Shown here: positions 31,490 to 44,689 of the stretch, one piece after another
Layout: the number at the start of each line of letters is the position of its first letter
Numbering within the stretch: position 1 is the stretch's first letter
NCBI RefSeq assembly: GCF_037042905.1
Contig: NC_087258.1
Span: forward strand, 4,628,501-4,692,500
DNA: 64,000 bases
Origin: Lytechinus pictus
Taxonomy: Eukaryota; Echinodermata; Echinoidea; Temnopleuroida; Toxopneustidae
Direction: 5' to 3'
Notes under the pieces: model-generated
The model's database searches: none
Seen by the model: the letters and a program-made list of their open reading frames with translations, nothing else
Told to the model about the DNA's origin: nothing
Program-made: the position numbers and the translations under genes

Positions 31490-31735
31490 TAAGCACTTTA
31501 CATTGTGCGCGCACACAATGTATGCACTTTCTCCACTCCCTGGGGAACATCCCAACAAGAGTTTCAAGACTCAATGACCAGGCATAGTATCCCTCCTACC
31601 GTGTACCCATTTGAAACCTGGGTGGAGACTCACAGCAAAGTGTAGATTGACGCCTTGCCAGAGGACGTTAGGCCGCGGTTGGATTCGAAAACAAGACCCT
31701 CTGCTTACAAGGCAAGAGTCAGAACCGCTTACACC
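31490..31735 (-). mobile_element. tRNA-derived SINE
   Basis: On the minus strand it starts TGGTGTAAGCGGTTCTGACT, with an A-box-like segment, and has a B-box-like TTCGAATCC about 45 nt on. The body CACCCAGGTTTCAAATGGGT aligns with the SINE at 5222-5490. Confidence 0.65.
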
Positions 31736-31737
31736 AG

Positions 31738-31811
31738 GGGCCCGTTGCATAAATTTCTTGTTTATTTTCCAGAGTTTTTTTTATGGCAAAAGTTTTATGC
31801 AACGGGCCCCA
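31738..31811. repeat. Short hairpin element GGGCCCGTTGCATAAA
   Basis: GGGGCCCGTTGCATAAA and TTTATGCAACGGGCCCC are perfect inverted ends only about 74 bp apart; abuts the head of the SINE. Confidence 0.75.
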
Positions 31812-34344
31812 GGACGCTGCCCGGGAAGACTGCGGAAACCTAGTCAATAAAAATTGCTCAAAAGACAATGTTTATTCTCTATGAAATCCCGAATATCAAT
31901 GCTTTATTACAACGTTCTTTAGTAGTACATTTTTACAAACAGACCCAAGGTCGCTTAGTGTTTTACAATCACATTATCTTTGAAATATAAATAACAAATA
32001 CTTATGTCATGGGAAAAAAGAATTCTCTACATTCAACCACGCATAATTTTCTTTGAAACTTTTCTTTCTATTTTTGCAGCATTTTTTAAATTGATTTTGT
32101 AATTATTAAAAGTGAGAATGCAAATAATTATTGAAATTTTACCACAAAATGAATAGGGATTAAAGCAATTCATTGAAATCTTATTATTTTCGCGCTTTTG
32201 TTGCTTCACTCTAAAAATATAGTGTTTAGATGCAGTCCAAGTTAATAAAGGACAACACGCTCGGGTCTTAAATGGACACTTTGAAGTCCGAACATAAAAC
32301 TAATCAGATTATAAAACCAAAGTTATCATATACACCATTTGGCGTTGACCTGCTACCATAAATTGGACACTGGTGTAAAGTGTCTGTTGCCGTTCTACAC
32401 CAATAGTGTAGTTTAAATCAACTAATAATTTTGCAGTGTATCAATTATTATCAATTCACCAATATTAATGCTTCAATTTTACCGTTGTAACTTAAGCATC
32501 ACGGTGAAATAATGCCATTTTCCTTTTTTTATTTCATAAATATCTACTTTTAGTTTTATATGCAAAAATGAACGAGTAATATCAGAATCGCTAACAGCTT
32601 TCATCACTAATTTTAACATTTATTAAAAGAAATCGAGTGCAAAATTTAGTAAATTAAAACCGATTTTTATTGCTGACGGGTTTTAAATAATCAAAATACG
32701 GACAAAATATTCAAGGGATTAATTCAAAACAAAATACCAGAATAGCAAAAGGGGATTTTATCGTTAGGGTATAGAACACAAGCCCACCCCCCCCCCCCTC
32801 CCCTAAGAAAAAAAAAGATTCGGGAATTAACAGCATGGATGACATACTAACGGAAATTGTGTTTATTTTCTTACACTTGATTCGATTTTTTTATTCATTT
32901 TATTCATTTACCACTTGTGGGATGGAAAAGCCTATTAGCAAATGCTGTTTTCGTAGGGGTCCAAGTTGTGGTTTGCAATTAATAAAAACCAGAATCAAAA
33001 GAATTCTAAAAAAGAATAATACATGCTATTAACACAATGAGTAATTTTGATGAATATTCCATACATTAATAAAATTATCATCGAATAATAATAACATAAG
33101 TTTTGGCTACATGCGCGTAATTGTATCAAATATTATCACATACAATAATAAGGGAAGACATTATAATGACATTATATTACAAAAAAATTACTTTATACAA
33201 TAGTACAATGATAATAAGATACATGTAGGCCTATGAACAAGAAATACTGTACATTGTTTTGCGTAAAATAAATTGTACACCACACAAACACATTTCAATA
33301 AAAAAAAAAACCAGTTCAAACGATAAAGTACCTTTTTGTAAATCATGAAATAGCTCGGCAAGAGCATAAGGCACTTATAAACACAATGCTTCAATAATTG
33401 TGTTCTAAAATGATTAAAGTCTTCAGAAAATGATGACTTATTTTGTTTTTAAACAGATTCAAATATCATGCCTCCGCCTAGAAAGGACGTAATTACTGAG
33501 GGCAGTCTGAATTCGTTAACAGCATCTTAGATAAATGGTACTTTGCAGCGTGCGTTCGAATAAGACCTCCCTTCACTTTTGTACAATTTTGTACAAGATT
33601 TTCAAGACCTACTGCATAGTTTTTTTTTAAAGATTATTTTCACATAATGTTTTTAATCATTCTGGACAAGCTTGAAACCATTTCCAACTGCAACAGGTAA
33701 AGAAATTCATGTGTTTGCTTTTGACTTGCAGTTAGTTTTCTCATCTGCTTTTTCGAGCCGACATCAACATAAATATTTTAATCAATTGATTACTTCCAGA
33801 TTTATGATTAATATTGATAAGGTAACCATAGTAACTAGTAAGTATCACAAATGTATTATGAAAATGAACCAGTGATGACCCCAAGAAAACTTCTTATACT
33901 GATATAAGAATGAAGGGCCTAGATATTGGTTGAGGGACATACAAGTAACCAGGCATTCATTTTGCCAAACGTAACCCACTGTCTTGGCTCCGAGATAAGT
34001 AAAATAGGTATAATTACAACATTATACTTAAAAAAAAAGAAAATGATATACGAGTACACCGTTTTGTCCTGGCATTAGTATTTCACGTACCAATATTCTG
34101 TACCGTCAAAAAAGGCTAGACACCCTCAACTATCATTTTAAACGTGTTAGAAATATTTTTATAACAATTCTTACTTATGCATTCAGAGATGTCTTAAGGC
34201 CTTAATTTCTTCTTGTTTGAATGCTTTAACACAACAAAGGAGTAATGAACAACATTTTTTTTTTCAATAAATTCTTTTCAAATAATGACACCGGTACAAG
34301 AAAATGCTCCTGAAGTCTCCAGCCAAAACGTTTCTACCATAGTA
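31812..34344. other. Intergenic between psmc2 and wnt4
   Basis: AT-rich; poly-C near 32790. No coding region or repeat ends supported. The wnt4 3'UTR may extend into its right part. Confidence 0.5.
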
Positions 34345-34543
34345 GGGCCCTGGGAACGATTTATTGACTGAGGTTGCTGATGTAAATTTGACAAGCAACA
34401 AAAAAAAAAAGATTTTCGTTTTGCTAACATTTCTCAATTTTTTAACACCAACCAGAATTCTAGGGGGTGCTGCATATGGAGAATAATACACGCAGTACCC
34501 CAAGGAAAATCTCAGGGGTGAAGCAACCCCGCTTCCCATGGCC
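34345..34543. mobile_element. Repeat with GGGCCCTGGGAACG ends, copy 1
   Basis: Left GGGCCCTGGGAACG, right CGCTTCCCATGGCC. Interior GCTGATGTAAATTTGA and AATTCTAGGGGGTGCTGC match the copy at 60229-60506. TCTACCAT occurs near both ends and may mark a target duplication. Confidence 0.65.
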
Positions 34544-34740
34544 ATGTCTACCATTTTGTGCCAGGAAAACTCGCTTGCTTGAAATGGAATACTGTTTAAA
34601 AAATCTGTTACGACAGTCCGTCACGTGATGATAAATATTGTCCAATCACAATCACCGCGTTCGTCTCAGGTAGACGTACGTGCACACACGCACGATAAGA
34701 TGCAGTACGCGGCGCCTTGCTCGAGTTCGGTCCCGCACGT

Positions 34741-34941
34741 TCATTTACACGTATGCACTTCGACAGTCCGATGGCAATTCCGACACTTGACGTAGCAACA
34801 CCAATGGAACTTGCAGCTACATCGTTCGACCACCTCTTCGATGTGAGTGTTGAAACCTCGACCACAGCACATGAGCTCGCAACCATCGATGGCTTTTGAT
34901 GTCTTGTTACAGCGCCGTCCGTGAGTACCCAGTGATCCCAG
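34741..34941 (-). CDS. wnt4: wnt4 terminal exon
   Basis: 66 codons plus [19 protein letters not shown] to EVHTCK: the C-terminal cysteine-rich domain with the Frizzled-contacting finger. NKT is a potential N-glycosylation site. Acceptor is AAG, less usual. Confidence 0.94.
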   Translation of the reverse strand: MGSLGTHGRRCNKTSKAIDGCELMCCGRGFNTHIEEVVERCSCKFHWCCYVKCRNCHRTVEVHTCK

Positions 34942-37900
34942 CTTGGCGGGTGAATGAAGGAGGGAAGGAAAGAAACAAAGAAAGAATCGACAAAAACAAT
35001 CTGTTCTTTCAATACGACACTCTTGAATAGTATTGACAATATTCTAAGAGAGTACAGGTTACAATGAGAACGCAATTTGTTCATCAAGTGATTTAACACT
35101 ACTCAGTCATAAAATTAAAAAAAGAAATTTATCCCACAAGACAGTTCATTGTAACTATAAGCCCACCTAGTATTTTTCACACAAACTCTTCTAAAATGTA
35201 ACTTTATTCACAATTCATAAAATCATTATTTTAATACAAAACTAGATATATAAAAATGAATAAGAATTTGTTCAATTCATATACATGAATGTAAAGTATA
35301 TGCCCATAATGGCAAAATACGTTGGTTTCCAAACGAAATCAAATTAAGAAGAAAAAGAAGAATTGGAACGAAGGGGAATGGGAGGAAAACGGAGGCATAG
35401 AATGAGGGAGGGGAAAAGAAGAAGAAGAAGAGGAAGAAGAAGAAGGAGGAGGATGAAGAAGAAAATTAAAAAGAAGAAGAAGAAGCTTACCTTCAAGTCC
35501 TCCTCGCAAAAATCAGGGGATGGCACAAGATAGACCAGGTCCGAGCTGGTATGAGGCTTGAAGTCCGCGTTGCGAGGGACCAGCTGCTGCCTGGATCCGA
35601 TCTTCAGGGACTGGACTTCTGTGGCACCGTCGAACTTCTCTTTGAGGACGTAGCCGATGTCGCCGAAGGTCGGCATCGATTTCCAGCACGTTTTCATCTC
35701 ACAAGAACCGGACACGCCGTGACACTTGCACTCCATCCGCATGTTGTCTTCGATTGTCTAATTAATTTCGAGAAGTGAAAAAAAAAGAAAGATAGGACAT
35801 TGAAATTTTGTTAAAATGGAAATTTGATATTACATACATGATGCCCTGTTTTTTTTTCAACGATTCAAAGCTTTACCAAGAGTGTGATATCATAAATAAT
35901 ACGGTTCACTGGTATAGCTATCTTGCGATGATTATATTTTATTTTCATAATATCTTTCATAATTATTACTGTTATGGGGGCACAAAATATAGGCCCATAT
36001 TGATTAATTCTCTGTACTGGCCTCATGAACATCAACGAATAACCACAATTTATGGTAAACTTCGACAAATACACTTTACATAATGTTTAGTATAACAAAC
36101 TCAAAAAGACAAGTACGTTTTCTATTCTTGGAAGTTTATATAATTCTTGCTTCACAATCATGGCAACGGGCCAAAGGCTGTGCCAGTGTATACAGTTATA
36201 GAGGTGTCAAGAAGAAACAAAAAAAATATGCGTTTTATTTAATTTCCATCTTTTAAATAAGACCTATGCAGGTATGTTGTATAGTTAAATGACTGATTCA
36301 TTTATTCCCGTTCTGTATCTACATATGTTTATACTCCTCTTTTCTTCCTTCTATTTTAAGCATATGAAAAACTAAAGGGGTACCCCCCCCCCCTGAGTGC
36401 CACCCGTAACAGACAGTCAAATGGACAGTATAAACATCGTTAAATGAAAAACGAAATCTATTCACTTTTAGCGAGAAAGTGACATCATTATCACTCCAAA
36501 ATTTAAACACTATACCAGGAACTCATATTTTGGGGGTTTGTTAAATGCATCGATGACACATCAAGGTAGTATTTTCGAGTAGATTTCTAAAAGTGGTGGA
36601 CTATGGGTTTTGATGAGTTTTCCTTGGTGATAACAATGTCTTCATATAAATTATTTATGTCAAGGCAACAAAAATGAGAGAGAGGGGGGGGCGTTAAAAA
36701 GGGATTCCCTTATTACTTGAACGGGGGTCACTAGTAGGCATCCTAGGTTATGAATTTAGCTCTTACTGCAAAAGTGAAAAACAAGCACTAATACTTTTGA
36801 GGTCCTTTATTCTACGCCAGTGTAGGTTTGACAATAATGTTTTTACATTATCCGCAACACCTCTCTTGATTCCGTAATGGACATCAACAAAATGTTTTCC
36901 AGGAAGACATATATTACCTATTTTGCAACATTAACGTCACTGACTCTCCGCCAGTAAATCTATGTACAAAATAGTCAGCATGTATTTAAGATATATTATT
37001 AAAGGCTATAAATTGGCAAGTCTATCTACAGTATGTTTGGGATAGTTTATTAATTAATACGAGACTTGTATGACACGTGAATAACTTAACGTCTTCCTAT
37101 TATTAGTAAATTTTGTTTGGCAAAAAAACTTTAGAATTTCGCTTCACATCTGGCCGGCCCGACTCGAGGAGAGGGGGGGGGGAGGAGCGGTGTAGTTCGG
37201 AAACATAATTATCCATCAACTCATTGGTTTGACGACCGATAGGCTTTACTTTTAAAGAGTACAAATTAACACTTAAGTTGGAGGCGAATTCTAAACTTTA
37301 AAATAATTGGAAAATTTACAGCCCGAAATCATCTACCAACCGTCATGATATCCAAAAATCTGTTTATGTATGAGCTTGGTCCATGAACTCGGAAAATATT
37401 TCCATTTCAATAACCGGTGGTGGTTGTGATTGAAAAGTTGGCTCAGATTATGTGTGTGGATGCCTGAAATGCCGAACTGATCTCAGCACTCTATGGGGAC
37501 ATTTCTGACAAAATATTAATCACTGATTGAGTGAGCCGATGACATGAGATGGGGTGGGAATGAAATTGCGAGGGGATGTGATGAGGCATGGTGGAAAGGA
37601 AGTCGGTCGAGAAAATATCATTGAACCGAATTTCATTACTCCTTTGGGTGTCCATCAATGTGACAATATTATGTTTAAATGTTTGACTTTGTTTCCTTCC
37701 GTAATCTCATCTGAAATTGACACATCTCCTCGCTTCTTCTCTATTAACAGCCCCCTCCCCCTTCCAAACTCTGTCTTCTTAGTAATTCTTCTTGGCACGT
37801 GACCTATAGACACCAAAAAAAGTGAAAAGCTAAGCTGTTGAATTGCTCATGCAGCAACAAATAAACATGATACAACTCGTGAATGAATTAAATTAATTCG

Positions 37901-40900
37901 AAGAAACATCGGCATTATTCGGCTAACTCGCCCATGAACACGATTGTTCAGTTAATTAAAAACAGTAGGCCTATCTCTTGGATGATACAATTCTATGCTT
38001 GATCTTCGGGAGGTGTATGCAATAGGCCTATATTATATCTCTATTTTGAACACAAGTGAGTGATGGCGACATTAAATGGGCAGACGTTACAATTTCTGTG
38101 TTTGTTATCTCGGCGCACGCGTCGCTCGTTCCAAGATCACCCATTCATCATTTCCCGCGCTTTTAATGGCTAGATCGCAATCGCCTGCTTCAGACTCGAC
38201 TTGATACAAATAACAAGTTACAGATAAACATAACATTCTCATGTATTTTGATCGCAGTTTCCCACAAATATGCGTTGTTTTAGAAATTCTTAAGGGATAT
38301 ATTCTTTAAAGACTGTAGTTTTTAACGGCCATAGGCTATACTTCGATTCCAGTTTCCGACAACTATTTTTTAAACATTCAAACTTTCGCCGATGATATTA
38401 TTTTAAGTATCTTGTTTAAAATAGAATTTAAAAAAATCCCCAACTCAGTAACTTATCATGTGTTTATTCCTCTTTTATCATCAATACTCAGAAAATGAGA
38501 TGCGAGAACGAGAGAAAAGGAGATTGAGTGAGAGAGGGGGATGTATCATGTACATGTATTTACTTAGTCCGTCTTGATTGCCGAATCTCTTGCCTAACAA
38601 TTATCATTCTTTCAAATTATTTTGTTCTTCCCTTGGGTTTCTGGTGATCTAGTGTAAGACTTTAAGGACACATTTTTATGCTACTTTCGAATGGACCGCC
38701 TTGGGTGTTTTAGCAACATCACTTCATCATTTTGATCCGTGTCTACATTTTTGTCCAAACCCCATTCGTCATCATGGTCATTGCGAGAAATGGGGGCATT
38801 TCTTAATGTCTCAGAAGAATGATGATGATCGCATGCTCGCCATTGCTCTAATAAATCTTAAGTTAAGCATGTTAAGATTGTGAGCAAAAAATGTGAAGCA
38901 AAGGTTCAAAAGTAAAAGAGAAGATACTGCCGTGATCTCGAGAAGCGGAGTATGTGTGTCTAAGGGGGGGGGGGAGAACTTAGAAAAAAATCGTCAGTCC
39001 AGCCTACTCCTGCAATTTGTAAAAGCTTGTTTTTCCTTTGCAACTTTTTCATTGAAAAAAATAAAAATAAATCAAAAGTGTGCACTAGAATCATTTTAAT
39101 TTCATTTTTTTTAAATGAACGACTTCGGATGATGTACTTTACTGTATTTACAAGAATTGTATTTTTCAAAAATATGAATTTAATAAAATATGAAATTTTA
39201 TTTCCTATGAAATAAAATGTTCTCGTGAAGGCCCCATCCCCCGGCAAAACATTATGATGGTTGCTCGAATAGGAGAAAACGACAACGACGAGGAAAATAT
39301 AGATAAAAGAGAAGGGAAATTTGAAAGGTGGGGAAAAGATGAGAGAAAGGAGAAAATATGAAAGAATCTTTAATTACATAAATCACTGAACACTTTAATT
39401 CATTTAGCTTGTGATAAGGTAATTCTTTCTGGTATGGGTTCGCGTGCAAGTCAGGAGCATTGCCTGAATTACGCTTCGCTATCCGTGAAAGATTGGTTTG
39501 TTTTTTTAGTGTCCACCCCGTGACGCCGCGTGAAGGTTATAGACGATATGAAAATGTCGCCAGAGTGCATCAATGAATGTCTTTAATACACAAACGAGAT
39601 GCACGCAAAATATGAAACATTCAATATTTTACATAAATATATAGGTATCAGTAATATAGTCAATTTCCATCCATGCATCATCTTAGTCGAATTACATTAA
39701 TGTGCGCTGATGGTGTATAGTTGGGGAGAGGGTGCTTATAGGGTCATGCCCCCAAGTTCCATCACCAAGGAAAACGATATGAAGAGAGAAGGAAACGAAA
39801 AAGGGTGAAATGTATATATATATTTTAATACAATTATTGTCCCTCTATCACGTTTTTTAACATAAGAGGGCTTTTCGTTTTTAAAGAGGGGCAACATTTA
39901 TGCTCGCTCGCGCGTTTTTATAAATTTTGCTCCATACACATTTGTCCCCTTAACTTTTGTTGCTGTGGTCGAATTTCACACGTGGTCCTCGAATTTGAAA
40001 GTCTCCCAGTCCTGATCCCATATCACCAATAGATTGTCTTACGGTGTTTCTCGAATAATTCTTGTGGCCTTTGCAGTGGATTTACTTTTTCTATAAAAGT
40101 GGTCACATCCCCACACCCATAATACCCCATGATGTACATTTCAAGTTCAAAAGTTACAAATCTGTCAAGCAGAAAACGACTTTCTGTCTCTTGGAAACAC
40201 AAGATGCAAGTCAAGCACAGCGAGCGGCATATTTACCAAACATTTCTAAATAATCGCCCAGAGTCGATCAATAACCGATGAAAGAATATGGATTAATCAA
40301 GGAGAAAATTGACTCGCACGACAGTAAGTCAATCAGTGGTTATTTATGCACGCGTTATTTCCGATCCGTAAATCAAAAACTTTTTGATTTATTCTAAATA
40401 GACGGGGTCGTTTGCGCGCCCTCGCAGTGAGTCAACTGTGGCGAGTTATCTGAACGAAGGGAGATCGAAAATAATACAATCATAATCATGACGTGTCGAC
40501 GACGATTTAAAAGCCCCCCCCCAAAAAAAAAAAAAATGGATAAACAGTTTTTTTTTCATGACAAGATTTACACAGCTGATAAATTATAAAGATTTCTTTT
40601 TTATCGCACAACGATTTAAAAAAAAATCTTTTTTAAAGTCAATTTTGATAAAGGTAAAAAATATTATACCTCCTACGTAAGTTACACAGCTTCAAACTCA
40701 CAATGAAAATGTAAAAATGAACGTAGAATGGAACAAAGATGAAGAAAGAGAAGAAGAAAAAGAAGTAGAAGAAGAAGAGGGAGGAGGTTGAGAAGAAGAA
40801 GAAGAAAAGGGAGGAGGAAGAGAAGGAGGAGAAGAAGAAGAAGAAGACTGAAGAAGAGGGAGAAGGTTGAGAAGAAGAAGAAACGGGAGGAGGAGGAGGA

Positions 40901-43051
40901 GAAGAAGAAAAGGGAGGAGAAGAAGCAGAAGAAAAAAAAAGAAGAGGAGGAGGAGAAGAAGAAGAAAAAAAAAGAAGATGAAGAAGAAGAAGAGGAGGAG
41001 GAGGAAGAAGAAGAAGAAGAAGACTGAAGAAGAGAGAGAAGGTTGAGAAGAAGAAGAAAAGGGAGGAGGAGGAGAAGAAGAAGAAAAGGGAGGAGAAGGA
41101 GAAGAAGAAGAAGAAGAAGAAGAAGAAGAAGAAGAAGGGAAAAGGTTAAAGTGAAAAAATAGGTGGGAAATGCAAGAAAAGAAAACGGGAAAAAAAATTG
41201 AACTCCAGATAATCTGTTATACGAAGGAAATGGGGTCGGTATAATAGGTCAAAATCAAATTGAGAGAACAAATTTTCAAAAACTACGAATAAATTTAAGA
41301 TGAGAACACCTGCTTGAGGTGATTACCGTTTTCCTAAAATAAAACTTTTTTGCAAGCTTACCTGTTCTAACGAATAAAATAATAAATAAATTTGTCATTT
41401 CGGCGGCTGGTTCAGGGGTAAATGCATAATCAACAAATTGCATTATTTATCTTATTAATCATAACTAAGATACATTTTTATTTACTCCCTGAACCCCTGC
41501 CCCCATTGACATGATTCACAATAATTATGAAACAATGGAGTCTCATGTCATTGACTTTTGTTATACCATTGAAAATATTTCCTCTTTCCATTATTCATTT
41601 TTTAAACTGCTGACATCGTCATGATCGTTTCGATCGAGTAGTAACTTGGTCTACATGCAGTAAAGCAGTAGGTCTATTTTGTCTTCTAAGATTTTTTTAG
41701 CAGGATAGTCTACCACATGGACTAAACCAATTTGGTCTACTATCAATTCGTCCAATTGCCGTTTGGTCTACTTTACACTTAGTCCTATTCCCACTTGGTC
41801 TAATGGTCAATCTAATGCCCAATTTATCTAATTCCACTTTGTCTTCTTCTTTTTTTACTTTGTCAAATGAAAATATAAAACACTTCTTCTAACCAACAGA
41901 CTAAAGTGGCCTTACACCAAGTGAATATTAGGACCTAGATGAACTATAGCCTGAATGGGAATTAAATAAATTGATGGTATATAGACTCGTGGAAATTGGA
42001 TTAAGAGTTTATCATACAAACAAGATGGATAAAAAGGAGATAAGAACATCTGGGATAAAACCAAACTGACCGTAGACATATCGGTATAATTTACCATTCC
42101 GATATTATGGGCGTCTTCAAAAGTGGATGGCTATAAGAAAAAGAAGTGTAATATTATTTCTAACATTTATTTATTTCTTACTCTTCTTCCAGCTTCGTTG
42201 TTGTGCAAGTTCATTAGCCTTCGTTCAAGGGTAGCACGGGTTTTTCTTTCCATGGCATCCACGAAAGTTTGTGAGAATTGGACGCCGTAAGCGACATTAT
42301 CTGAACAGCCTGCCCAGACAAAACCGTCTGCACTGTTACCTCCCACCGTACGATCACAGCCGCACTGCATGGTAAAAGAAAAAAAAAAATCATATGAATA
42401 TTAATCTAAAAAAAAAAAAAGTACAATTAATATTTGTCTGTCATTCATCCAAGTCAAGTAGGGCCATCAACACAATGGCAATCGTCATCATACAAGTCGT
42501 ATAGGCAGCGGGACGGGAGGAATTTACCCCCGACAATTTTCAAAACCTATATATTATTTTTTTAAGTATCACCTTTATTCAAAACAAAATAAAGGGAACT
42601 TACAACCAATGAAAATAAATCCAGACTACTCGTTTTTTTAGGACGAGGTACAGGACTAATAACAGAATTACAAATACACAATATATAACAATAAAATTTA
42701 CATAAAACGATTATACAATGGTGATTGCAGAAAAGAAACTTTGAAATTGAAAACTGACACACACAAAAAAGGTATTCATTTCAGTCGATTGATTTTTTTT
42801 ATTTTTAATGGGTTTCCCGGCCTTTGTCAATATCAGGACTTTCACTTCAGGATATCGTGATATGGAGGGACGGGGTAAGTTTCCACACACTTTCTTTCTT
42901 TATTTCACTCTTTTATACTCATTTAAAAAGAATAACGCAACCCAATACACTTGGCTTACTTTCTCCAGTTCTCCACTACTGCAGCCCCTCGTCACCGCAT
43001 GAGCCACGCCGGCCGCCGAGATGGCATTCACGAAGGCTGCTTCCCGTGTGC
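34741..43051 (-). CDS. wnt4: Wnt4 signalling protein, last four coding exons (5' end not in window)
   Basis: Exons in transcript order: 43051-42960, 42364-42182, 35757-35491, 34941-34741 (stop TGA). They splice in frame to about 246 residues. Visible landmarks: [76 protein letters not shown] with the serine that Porcupine palmitoleoylates in Wnts, [64 protein letters not shown] and final VEVHTCK. DGATEV, SSGELEK and NIAYGV-type motifs place it with Wnt4 rather than other subfamilies. The product is a secreted, lipid-modified ligand for Frizzled receptors. About 100 N-terminal residues (signal peptide to RRWNCS region) are absent. Two introns (after GELEK and after EEDLK) fall where the vertebrate gene, as I recall it, has none. 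Confidence 0.93.
35345..35490. repeat. Purine-rich (GAA/GGA) tract in wnt4 intron
   Basis: About 135 bp of GAAGAAGAGG-type sequence adjoining the exon donor at 35490. Confidence 0.85.
35491..35757 (-). CDS. wnt4: wnt4 exon with lipidation-site motif
   Basis: 89 whole codons from [10 protein letters not shown] to PDFCEEDLK. Contains [10 protein letters not shown] with the acylated serine. Donor GTAAGC directly abuts a GA-rich tract. Confidence 0.95.
35758..40734. other. wnt4 intron, no recognised element
   Basis: AT-rich with poly-C/poly-G runs at 36385, 36687, 37172 and 38966. Possible cis-regulatory DNA, but nothing specific can be called. Confidence 0.5.
40735..41148. repeat. Long purine-only (GAAGAAGGAGGA) tract
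   Basis: About 410 bp almost without pyrimidines on the + strand; includes a repeated phrase GACTGAAGAAGAGRGAGAAG near 40847 and 41021. Confidence 0.95.
41640..41905 (+). repeat. TTGGTCTA word cluster
   Basis: Repeated ACTTGGTCTA, TTTGGTCTACT, CACTTAGTCC at 15-25-bp intervals, same style as 6080-6540 but mainly in one orientation. In wnt4 intron. Confidence 0.6.
42182..42364 (-). CDS. wnt4: wnt4 exon encoding CGCDRTVGG...EAGRR
   Basis: 61 whole codons; acceptor GCAG, donor GTAAGA. Ends at NNEAGRR, where the vertebrate gene also has an intron. Confidence 0.95.
42365..42959. other. wnt4 intron
   Basis: AT-rich; nothing recognised. Confidence 0.7.
42960..43051 (-). CDS. wnt4: wnt4 exon encoding TREAAFV...GELEK
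   Basis: Two bases complete a Gly codon, then 30 codons. Acceptor TGCAG, donor GTAAGC. First wnt4 exon found in the window. Confidence 0.9.
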
Positions 43052-44029
43052 CTGCATTGTGAAGAAAACAAATACAAATATGATTGAATTTAAAATCAAT
43101 TTATTCATTGACTAAAAAAAAATTAAACACATGAAAAGCACGACTGTCATTGGCCCTTTAAGATTGCTTCCTGTATACAATATTGACGAACTGGGAAGGA
43201 GAGGGAAGGGGTTGGGGAGCAAGTCGCAGACTTTTTTGGTCATTTTTACTTGGCAAAATCGGCAATACTTCCCTCTACCAAAAAGGTGACGAGCAAATGG
43301 TGCTATTAATAAACTTTTCTGTTTATGGTATTGTCCCCTTGGATACACGAGTGTTACAAAGCCGGTAATCCTAAGCCTAATTGAGAAGGGGGTTTGGTAA
43401 GTTTTCATAAAATCATAGCACTTCGCCCCCCCCCCCCAGGCTGATTTTATTTTTTTCATTGTTCGCGATTTTAACCCGAAATTATCATGGATTTCATAAA
43501 AATCCTGCAGTTTCAAAGACAAAAGCCCTTTGGCTATCAATACCAACCGACCAACCATGAATTCGACCACCACGAAATAACCGTCAAGATAAGATCGCCC
43601 GACAATCGTCGTCTACTCGGGATGGTTGAAAGAAATGGCAAGGTCAAGGAACTTACTCAAATCCAATATTGCAGTAAGGAGTTATTTTAATCTAGGGGCT
43701 TTCTTTATACGGCAATTTACCGCCAACTTTTGTCTTGACACGCGTCACATCATCTTATCACTCAACACCATGAAATAATATCCCGATGCGAGAGGGCCAG
43801 AATACATGGAATATGAGGTCTATAGCTTGCAGAGGTGGAGTCGAAAAGGAGCAATACACACAATTATTGTGTATTTTGTATAGAGATGCAATTAACATAA
43901 AACCAAAGACAAAAGGGTAGATAGGTTGTCGTAATTGATATTTTTTTATTTTAATTCATATCTAAATGTATAATGATATATTATAATAACTAGACATAAG
44001 TTATGCAGATAACGATGAAACAAATTCAC
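43052..44029. other. wnt4 upstream intron or flank
   Basis: No Wnt exon found; a poly-C run near 43425. No other feature. Confidence 0.5.
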
Positions 44030-44676
44030 AGTACGGAAGCGACGTATTCGAAATTAGAACGCTTGATGTTATTAGACTACGATCAATGAAGTCTCGCAAT
44101 TTCTATAGTTTATTGTGTGAATTTAAGAAAAGAGACCCGGCTGCTTTGACATTCTGGGAAGGTAAATTGAACCTTGCAATTGATTTTGATTGGAAAGACA
44201 CATTGAAATTTAAGTTTAAGACATTGAAAAACAATAAAATAAAGCAACTCAACTTCAAAACTCTTCATAGGATTTTACCGTTTAGATACAACTTGTGAAG
44301 GTGGAAAATCGTAACAGACAACTTATGTATTTTCTGTAAAACAACAGAATCTTTTGTTCATGTTGTTTTATAATGCCCAAGCGTAAAGCTTTTCTGGAAA
44401 CGTATTGTGGATTTGATTAATTTAATGTTTAAAGAAAAAATTATATTAAACGAAAAATTATTAATAGTTGGTTTTTATTTCACACATGAACAAGCAACAG
44501 ATATAAATACAGTCCTTGTGTATGCTCAATATGCAATCTATTTGATGTATATGATTAATTATTTTCAAGGTAAACCATACAACAATTATTCTATATGGCA
44601 TGTGTTTAAATATGAAATTCTTTTAGACGACATCTCGGATGTTGTCTCTAAGACCCTGAATGTTAATACATGTTAA
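44030..44676 (+). pseudogene. LINE (non-LTR retrotransposon) ORF2 C-terminal remnant
   Basis: One frame reads DVIRLRSMKSRNFYSLL, then FWEGKLNLAIDFDWKDTLKF, NFKTLHRILPFRYNL, stop, RWKIVTDNLCIFC, then HVVL, stop, CPSVKLFWKRIVDLI and on to 44676. The spacing C-x2-C-x7-H-x4-C is the CCHC motif found after reverse transcriptase in several LINE clades (family knowledge). Two in-frame stops (44296-44298 and inside the CCHC motif near 44371) and absence of the RT domain show it is a dead 5'-truncated copy. It is followed by an A-rich segment. Confidence 0.75.
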
Positions 44677-44689
44677 CTTGGCTATTGAA

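Noticed and set aside
34608..35099. Minus-strand open frame of 163 codons
   Set aside because: It overlaps the wnt4 terminal exon in a different frame; the wnt4 frame explains the conservation.
35551..35778. Plus-strand open frame opposite a wnt4 exon
   Set aside because: It is the antisense of the lipidation-site exon.
40788..41027. Lys/Arg/Glu-rich open frame
   Set aside because: Product of a purine-only microsatellite; no start context or splice sites.
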